From Planctomycetota bacterium (GTDB lineage Bacteria; Planctomycetota; UBA1135; UBA2386), in NCBI GenBank assembly GCA_019636245.1, contig JAHBXX010000005.1, positions 62,001 to 126,000 of the forward strand: a DNA stretch of 64,000 bases, given 5' to 3'. The notes below the pieces were generated by a model. That model was not told where the DNA came from. It searched no databases and saw only the letters and a program-made list of their open reading frames with translations. Shown here one piece after another: positions 58,939-64,000 of this stretch. The position numbers were made by a program, and so were the translations under genes. Each line of letters begins with the position of its first letter. The stretch's first letter is position 1.

Positions 58939-59107
58939 CTCTGCTCCTCACTGAACCGCGACCTGGGCGGCTACCGGTGCCTCTCGCCAGGTGCCGGTGA
59001 GCCAACGGTTCCGGTCGGGGTCACTCCAGCCCGCAAGGGCCCCCTCGGCCAAGGTGTGGAACAGAGACCCGGTCGACGACTCCGGTCGTCGGCCGGGTTT
59101 TCTCCTT
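58939..59107 (+). ncRNA. Candidate structured RNA: multi-stem fold with intrinsic terminator
   Basis: P1: 58939-58947 with 59058-59066 (9 positions, one mismatch). P2: GAACCG 58953-58958 with 59006-59011. P3: 58973-58982 with 58989-58998 (10 bp, two G-U). P4: 59013-59020 with ~59041-59050. P5: GCCC-GCAA-GGGC at 59029-59040, a GNRA tetraloop. The terminator hairpin follows at once. This could be an independent sRNA or a cis-acting leader of the adenosyltransferase gene. I could not match it to a cobalamin, 6S, SRP or TPP RNA. The boundaries are estimates. Confidence 0.45.
59067..59107 (+). terminator. Intrinsic terminator ahead of the adenosyltransferase gene
   Basis: The stem ACCCGGTCGACGAC (59067-59080), loop TCCG and the matching arm at 59085-59098 give a 14-bp hairpin with one G-U, followed by TTTTCTCCTT. 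It is one of the clearest intrinsic terminators in the window. It lies 45 bp before a start codon, so it either ends an RNA here or controls read-through. Confidence 0.75.
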
Positions 59108-59151
59108 CCCGCGCTCCCCGAGCCAACCGCCCCGCGCCCGACCTCGCACGC

Positions 59152-59703
59152 ATGCCGATCTACACGGGCACCGGCGACGAGGGCGACACCGGCCTGTTCG
59201 GCAACCGGCGGGTGCCGAAGGACCACACGCGCATCGAAGCCTATGGCACCGTCGACGAACTGAATTCGTGGATCGGGCTGCTGCGCGCCGAGCCGCTCGA
59301 ACCCGGCTGGGACGGCGAACTGAAGACCGTGCAGGACGAGTTGTTCGAACTCGGCGCCGACCTCGCGACCGAAGGCGGTGCGGCGTCGCTGCCGCGCATC
59401 GAGCCCGCCATCACGCGGCTCGAGCGCTGGATCGACGCTTCCGAACGTGAACTGCCGCCCCTGCACTCGTTCGTGCTGCCCGGCGGCTGCCGCGAGGCCG
59501 CGCTGCTGCACGTGCTGCGCACCGTCGCCCGGCGGGCCGAACGGCGCTTCTGGCACCTGGCGCGCGCGGCCGACGCGCCCGGCCAGCACGTGCCGCCGGC
59601 CATCGGCATCTACCTGAACAGGCTGTCGGACCTGTTCTTCAGCTGGGCCCGACGCGCCAACCACCGCGCCGGCCGGGCCGACGTGCCTTGGACCCGGCGG
59701 TAG
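59152..59703 (+). CDS. Cob(I)alamin adenosyltransferase, PduO type
   Basis: Makes adenosylcobalamin from cob(I)alamin and ATP. 183 aa, usual length. The N-terminal ATP loop is TGTGDEGDTGLFGNRRVPKD, then RIEAYGTVDELNSWIGLLR, PGG-x-REAALLHVLRTVARRAER with the conserved Arg/Glu cluster, and LNRLSDLFFSWAR. PduO/CobAT-type, not CobA or EutT. It is preceded by a terminator and candidate RNA, so its expression may be controlled at that step. Confidence 0.93.
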   Translation: MPIYTGTGDEGDTGLFGNRRVPKDHTRIEAYGTVDELNSWIGLLRAEPLEPGWDGELKTVQDELFELGADLATEGGAASLPRIEPAITRLERWIDASERELPPLHSFVLPGGCREAALLHVLRTVARRAERRFWHLARAADAPGQHVPPAIGIYLNRLSDLFFSWARRANHRAGRADVPWTRR

Positions 59704-59734
59704 CGACCGGCGACAGCGACGCCGCGCGACCCGA

Positions 59735-60058
59735 TCAGACCGGCCCGGCGGCCGTGCGGCCGAGTCGGCAGGCGCGACGCAGCCACATCATCGCCCGCTC
59801 GACCTCGCGCGGCCCGGTGACCGGGATCTCGACGAACTCGCGCGAGTGCGGGTCGCCATCGTCCGGCATGCGCTTGGCGCCGAGGATCTTCAGCGCCTCC
59901 GTCACCTGGGGCGGCGCCAGCTTCACCACCACGCCCTTCTTGCCCAGGTAGGCGAACACCTGGCCGCGGACGAAGAAGCTGTCCTTCCCGTCCTTCTTCT
60001 CCCGATTGACGTCCTTCCAGGCGCAAAGCCGCTCGACGATGGTGGCAAGTGGATCCAT
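59735..60058 (-). CDS. Hypothetical protein, MmcQ/YjbR-like
   Basis: 107 aa from the ATG at 60058. It contains FFVRGQVFAYLGKKGVVVKLAPPQVTEALKILGAKRMP and FVEIPVTGPREVERAMMWLR, an alpha/beta pattern similar to small MmcQ/YjbR-like proteins (a DNA-binding-like fold of unknown role). Confidence in the family is low. It lies 72 bp after the proline dehydrogenase start region ends, same strand as that gene. Confidence 0.5.
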   Translation of the reverse strand: MDPLATIVERLCAWKDVNREKKDGKDSFFVRGQVFAYLGKKGVVVKLAPPQVTEALKILGAKRMPDDGDPHSREFVEIPVTGPREVERAMMWLRRACRLGRTAAGPV

Positions 60059-60130
60059 GGGGGCAAGCAGTATACCAGCGGCCGGAACGGCCGCCATGGT
60101 GGACCGCCGATTGCCCCGCCCGCGGCCGTC

Positions 60131-61054
60131 TCAGCGACGCTCGACCAGGTTCTTGGTCACCAGCCAGACCATTGCCGGGTACTCGTCCAGCCGCCTCCGC
60201 AGGTACTGGATCGCCATGTCCCATCCGAGCGCGAACGGCACGTAGAGGCGGGCGCGGATGCCCTGGCGGGTCAGGTCGGCGAGGAACCGCTCCCGGGGCA
60301 CGCCGTAGAGCATCTGCACCTCGAAGCGGTCGGTGCCGACCTTCGCCCGCGGCACCACCTGCTCGACGAACCGGCGCACGTAGACGTCGTCGTGGGTGGC
60401 GAACTCGACGTAGTGGCCGCGCTGCAGCAGCCGCTCGGCGAACGCCAGCATGCGCTCCTTCATCGGCGCCTTGTCGACCAGGGCGATCTCGGCCGGCTCG
60501 CGGTAGATGCCGATCACCAGCCGCACCCGCTGCCCCGGCGGCAGCGCCTCGAGGTCCGCCTCGGTGCGGTGCAGCCTGGTCTGCAGCACCGCACCGACGT
60601 GCCGGTGCCCGGCGGCGTGCAGGCGCCGCAGGGCATCGAGCGTGAAGTCCGTCCAGTGGCGCCCTTCCATGTCGAGCGTCAGCTCCACCCCCCGCTCGGC
60701 GGCGCGGGCGACGATCGCCTCGATGGCGGCGAACGACCCGGCGGCGTCGCCGCCCTCGTGCAGCGGCGCGGTCGTGTAGGACGACGGCTTCAGCGACAAC
60801 GTCGGGCGCGCCTCGACCGGCAGCCCGCACGCCGCCGCCGCGTCCACCATGCGCAGGTAGGTGTCGAGGTTGCGCTGCGCCTGCTCGGGCCGCCGGATGT
60901 CCTCGGCCAGGAGGTCGAGCGTCGCCAGCAACCCGCGCTCCCGGAACAGCTTCTGGACGACCGCCAGCGCCTGCTCGAGGGTGTCGCCGGCGACGTAGGG
61001 CCGGGCGAAGAACCGCACCAGGACGGCCGGGATGACGCGGATCAGGGGGTTCAC
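60131..61054 (-). CDS. Proline dehydrogenase
   Basis: FAD-linked oxidation of proline to pyrroline-5-carboxylate, a membrane-edge enzyme passing electrons to quinone. 307 aa, the usual length of the single-function bacterial (PutB) form. Visible are SLKPSSYTT (flavin/substrate loop), ELTLDMEGRHW, HVGAVLQTRLHRTEADL, FATHDDVYVRRFVEQV, EVQMLYGVPRERF and YVPFALGWDMAIQYLRRRLDEYP, which match the TIM-barrel motifs; the last is a variant of YVPYG...YxxRRLxE. GTG start at 61054 is the only suitable one. The P5C dehydrogenase is not seen in the window. Confidence 0.85.
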   Translation of the reverse strand: MNPLIRVIPAVLVRFFARPYVAGDTLEQALAVVQKLFRERGLLATLDLLAEDIRRPEQAQRNLDTYLRMVDAAAACGLPVEARPTLSLKPSSYTTAPLHEGGDAAGSFAAIEAIVARAAERGVELTLDMEGRHWTDFTLDALRRLHAAGHRHVGAVLQTRLHRTEADLEALPPGQRVRLVIGIYREPAEIALVDKAPMKERMLAFAERLLQRGHYVEFATHDDVYVRRFVEQVVPRAKVGTDRFEVQMLYGVPRERFLADLTRQGIRARLYVPFALGWDMAIQYLRRRLDEYPAMVWLVTKNLVERR

Positions 61055-61162
61055 GGCGGGGGCGGGATCATGCCCGGCGCCGCCGCCGAATGCCACGCAC
61101 GCCGGATGGACTCCAGCTGGCCATGCCATCGGGCCGATCACGGCCCTGGAAGGACGAAGCGC

Positions 61163-62725
61163 ATGCGGATCACGTGGTTGCTGGAGAACGCCGACCAGCT
61201 CTGGGGCGGCGTCAAGGTGGCGCTCGAGGACGCGAACTGGCTGCAGCGCCGCGGCCACGCGGTGACCGTGCTGAGCCGCTCGGGCCCACCGGCCTGGATG
61301 CAGGTCGAGTGCGGGTTCGAGCGGGTCCAGGATTTCCGGCCCGAGCACCTGCCCGACGCCGACGTCGTCGTGGCGACGTTCTGGACCACGCTGTCGTGGG
61401 CCGCCAGCGCCGGCCCGCGCAAGGGCGTGCCGGTGCACTACTGCCAGGGCTACGAAGGCGACGCAACCGAGAACGCGGCGCTGCGCGACCGCATCGAGGC
61501 GGCCTACCGGCTGCCCGGCGTGCACCACGTGACGATCGCGCCGCACCTGACCGGGCTGCTGCGCGACCGCTTCGGCATCGCCGCGCACGAGGTGCCCTAC
61601 GTCGTCGACCACGGCGTGCACCATCCCGGCCCGCCGCGCCCCGTCGGCTCGCCGCTGCGCATCGGCCTGGTCGGCCCCTACCAGGTCCGCTGGAAGGACC
61701 TCGCCACGGGCTTCGCCGCCTGCCGGCTGGCGCACGCCGCCGGCCAGGCGCTGGTGCTCGTGCGCGCCACCAACACCGGCCCCGATCCGGCCGAGCGCGA
61801 CACGCCGTTCCCGGTCGAGTGGCACCAGCAGCTGCCACCCGCCCGCATGGGCGAGTTCTACCGCTCGCTGGACCTGTTCCTCGGCACCAGCAACGGCGCC
61901 GACGAGGGCTTCTTCCTGCCCGCGGTCGAGGCGATGGCCTGCGGCGTGCCGACGATCCTGACCGACGTGCCCTGCTTCCGCGACCACGCCGCCGTGGCCG
62001 GCGACGAGCGCTTCGCGCTGTTCGTGCCGCCGGGCGACGCCGCGGCGATGGCCGAGGCGCTGGTGGTCGCCGGCGGCATGGCGGACGTGCGCGCCGCGCT
62101 GCGCGAGCGCGGCCTCGCGCTGGCGGCGCACTACCATCCCGACCGCCACGGCCGCGCCCTCGAGGCGGTGCTGCAACGCTGCGCCGCCAGCGCGCGCGCA
62201 GCCGGACAGGCGCCCCTGCGCCTCGTCGACGGCCACGGCGGCGAGCGCGACCCGCTGGCCCTGCTGACGGCCCTCGGCGGGCAGTTGCGCGCGGCGAGCA
62301 CGCGGCTGCGGCACGGCGGCCACTTCACCGCGGCCGCCGAGGCCCTGGCGGCGGCCGCCTGCCTCGCCGGCGACGATCCCGTGCTGCTGCACGAAGCGGT
62401 CGCCGCCTGGCTGGAGGCCGGCGCCGCCGAACGGGCGCTGCACACCGCCGACGCCCTGGTCGCGCGCGGCCACGACGACGCGGCCCTGCAGGTGCTGCGC
62501 GGACAGGCGCTGCACGCGCTCGGCCGCCTGCACGGAGCGGCGCAGGCGTTCCGCGCCGCCCTGGCGCTCGGCGGGCCGACCGCCGACGGCCACAACCGCC
62601 TCGGCGTGGTGCTCTTCCAGGCCGGCGACACGACCGGCGCCAGGCGCAGCTTCGAACGCGCGCTGATGCTCGAGCCGCGGCACGGCGACGCCCTCGCCAA
62701 CCTGGCGGCCCTGTCGGCGGCCTGA
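61163..62725 (+). CDS. Glycosyltransferase (GT4-like) with C-terminal TPR domain
   Basis: 520 aa; GAAGGA precedes the ATG. Residues 1-350 are a GT-B fold: N-terminal LWGGVKVALEDANWLQRRGHAVTVLS; C-terminal IGLVGPYQVRWKDLATGFAA and the donor-site EGFFLPAVEAMACGVPTILTDVPCFRDH (~249-275) of the GT4 group. From ~370 the chain is helical with TPR units (ALQVLRGQALHALGRLHGAAQAFRAAL and NRLGVVLFQAGDTTGARRSFERAL). Sugar and acceptor are unknown. The next gene, also a glycosyltransferase, begins 9 bp after its stop, so they are likely one operon. Confidence 0.82.
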   Translation: MRITWLLENADQLWGGVKVALEDANWLQRRGHAVTVLSRSGPPAWMQVECGFERVQDFRPEHLPDADVVVATFWTTLSWAASAGPRKGVPVHYCQGYEGDATENAALRDRIEAAYRLPGVHHVTIAPHLTGLLRDRFGIAAHEVPYVVDHGVHHPGPPRPVGSPLRIGLVGPYQVRWKDLATGFAACRLAHAAGQALVLVRATNTGPDPAERDTPFPVEWHQQLPPARMGEFYRSLDLFLGTSNGADEGFFLPAVEAMACGVPTILTDVPCFRDHAAVAGDERFALFVPPGDAAAMAEALVVAGGMADVRAALRERGLALAAHYHPDRHGRALEAVLQRCAASARAAGQAPLRLVDGHGGERDPLALLTALGGQLRAASTRLRHGGHFTAAAEALAAAACLAGDDPVLLHEAVAAWLEAGAAERALHTADALVARGHDDAALQVLRGQALHALGRLHGAAQAFRAALALGGPTADGHNRLGVVLFQAGDTTGARRSFERALMLEPRHGDALANLAALSAA

Positions 62726-62734
62726 GGCGAGCCG

Positions 62735-64000
62735 GTGCGCCTGCTCTGCAACCTGCCGCTCGAGTGCTTCGACGACCGGGCGGCGATGCGCGGCGTCGAG
62801 CTGGTGACGTTCGGGCCGCCGCAGCGCATGGTCGTGGACGGCGTGCACTACCCGTTCGACGTCGCCTTCGACCCGTCGGCAGGCAGCTGGCACGAACTCG
62901 CGGCGCGCCTGCCACGTGGCTTCGCACCCGATGCCGTGCTGCTGTTCTGGCCCGACCAGGAGCCGCTGCCCGCCGGGCTCGAACACTGCCCGGTGCCGGT
63001 CGTGGGCGTGGTCTCCGACTACAACCTGTCGCTGCCCCACCTCGTCGGCCTGTGGCCGTTCTTCGACCTCCTGCTGTGCGACCGCGCGGGCGTCGGGCTG
63101 TTCCGACGGCTGTCGTTCGCCGACGTGCGCTACTGGTGCCAGTACGCGCACAAGCGGCCGTTCCACCGCCTGCACGTCGATGCCGGCGCCCGGGACGTCG
63201 ACCTCGGCTTCGCCGGCAATCTGAACCCGGCGGTGCAACGCGAACGCGCGCCGTGGCTCGAGCGGCTGCGCCGCCTGGCCGTCGGCGGCACCCGGGTGGA
63301 GGTGCAGACCGGTCTGCGCGGCGAGGCCTACGGCCGCTTCCTGAACCGCTGCCGCATCGGCTGGAACCGCAGCATCCGCGGCGAGATGAACCTGCGCGCA
63401 TTCGAGGTGCCGGCGTGCGGCGCGCTGCTGCTGATGGAACGCAGCAACCTCGAGGTCGCGGACTTCTTCGTGCCGGGCGAGGAGTGCGTGCTGCACGGCG
63501 ACGACGACTTCGAGGCCGTGGTGGCGGAGCTGCTCGCCGACCGCGACCGCTGCACGCGCATCGCTCGCGCCGGCCACGCCCGCGTGCAGCGGCACCGCCT
63601 CGGCGAGCGGCTCGGCCAGCTGGCGGACCTGCTGGCGACGCCCGGCCAGGGCCGGCCCGCGAGCACCGAGGCCGATCGGGTGCTCGGCCGCGCGATCGCC
63701 ATGCTGCCGACCTGGGCCGACGGCAAGACCCTGGCCGCGGCGGCCCTGGCCGCGCACGACCTGGCGCCCACCGATCCCCGCACGCTGAACCTGCTCGGCA
63801 TGGCCACCCTGCGCTGGCGCGGCGCCGAGGGCGGCGAGGCGGCGTGGCGGCTGTGGCAGCGTGCGGCCGCGCTCGACCCGGACTACCTGCCGGCCACCGT
63901 GAACCTGGTGGGCCTCGCCACCGCCAGCGGCGATGCCGAACTCCGGCGGGCGGCCCGCCGCGAACGCGACCGGCGCGCCGCCGCGACGACCTGGCTCGCG
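62735..64000 (+). CDS. Glycosyltransferase (CgeB-like), 3' end beyond window
   Basis: Open from the GTG at 62735 to the last base (422 codons, no stop). N-terminal part: LLCNLPLECFDDRAAMRG. The later part has RCRIGWNRSIRGEMNLRAFEVPACGALLLME and FFVPGEECVLHGDDDFEAVV, the CgeB/DUF3880-type glycosyltransferase signature that also occurs in spore-coat and surface-sugar proteins. After residue ~320 it turns helical, again TPR-like (TLNLLGMATLRWRGAEGGEAAWRLWQRAAALDPDYLPA). GAGGCGAG precedes the start. A pair with the gene upstream. Confidence 0.78.
   Translation, partial: MRLLCNLPLECFDDRAAMRGVELVTFGPPQRMVVDGVHYPFDVAFDPSAGSWHELAARLPRGFAPDAVLLFWPDQEPLPAGLEHCPVPVVGVVSDYNLSLPHLVGLWPFFDLLLCDRAGVGLFRRLSFADVRYWCQYAHKRPFHRLHVDAGARDVDLGFAGNLNPAVQRERAPWLERLRRLAVGGTRVEVQTGLRGEAYGRFLNRCRIGWNRSIRGEMNLRAFEVPACGALLLMERSNLEVADFFVPGEECVLHGDDDFEAVVAELLADRDRCTRIARAGHARVQRHRLGERLGQLADLLATPGQGRPASTEADRVLGRAIAMLPTWADGKTLAAAALAAHDLAPTDPRTLNLLGMATLRWRGAEGGEAAWRLWQRAAALDPDYLPATVNLVGLATASGDAELRRAARRERDRRAAATTWLA

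Larger units (their letters stand above)
58775..59151. other. Intergenic region with structured RNA candidate
   Basis: 377 bp between the kelch gene and the adenosyltransferase gene, read outward. Its right half is rich in stable stems (see the candidate RNA at 58939-59107); the left ~160 bp shows nothing I can name. Confidence 0.5.

Noticed and set aside
58775..59151. Cobalamin riboswitch upstream of the adenosyltransferase
   Set aside because: The leader is structured, but I could not place the GCCACTG or B12-box (AGCCAGGAGACCTGCC-like) motifs in it. Reported instead as an unclassified RNA.

Overview
The window is very GC-rich (about 70% by eye) and comes from a bacterium, most likely a planctomycete (Planctomycetota). 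The evidence is a set of large secreted proteins ending in a Gly/Cys-rich C-terminal domain (836 aa and 739 aa proteins), a MoxR-DUF58-VWA (Bat) operon with oversized partners, a class II photolyase, and an ECF sigma/anti-sigma pair. The taxonomic call is inference; there is no rRNA here to confirm it.

Layout. 1-3.3 kb (+): tightly overlapping tsaD (5' cut off by the window), larB, carA and a pseudouridine synthase, facing a CPBP protease. 4.0-8.4 kb: a secreted propeller protein built from an exact 141-bp tandem array, diverging from a double-domain esterase. 8.4-11.4 kb (-): serA then proS. 11.5-27.4 kb (+): two secreted proteins of unknown function, carB (14 kb away from carA), transaldolase, and a 2092-aa secreted protein. 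27.4-36.7 kb (-): a 1282-aa membrane protein, moxR, DUF58, a DUF4381-like protein, two VWA proteins and a Cys-rich-tailed protein. 36.8-43.3 kb (-): ECF sigma, anti-sigma, a small heavy-metal-sensor-like protein, a PilM/GspL-like platform protein, a PilO/GspM-like protein, a lipoprotein, a coiled-coil protein with a RelE/ParE-like end, and aat. Most of these overlap or are separated by fewer than 30 bp. 43.4-50.9 kb: ribBA, a membrane-anchored trypsin-like protease, a TPR protein with a HIT protein, udk, and sppA.

51.0-54.4 kb is an accessory island. It begins inside the 3' end of tRNA-Arg(CCT), ends at a 12-bp copy of that tRNA end, and carries four cargo reading frames, three of them with clearly lower GC. 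Two of these reading frames overlap by 4 bp and look like one HExxH metallopeptidase-like protein split by a frame change. No integrase is present, and vestigial element ends lie at both sides.

54.5-64 kb: class II photolyase, an orphan GroES-like protein, an HTH/shikimate-kinase fusion (BoxR-like), a kelch protein, a structured candidate RNA with a strong terminator just ahead of a cobalamin adenosyltransferase, a proline dehydrogenase, and two glycosyltransferases, the last cut by the window end.
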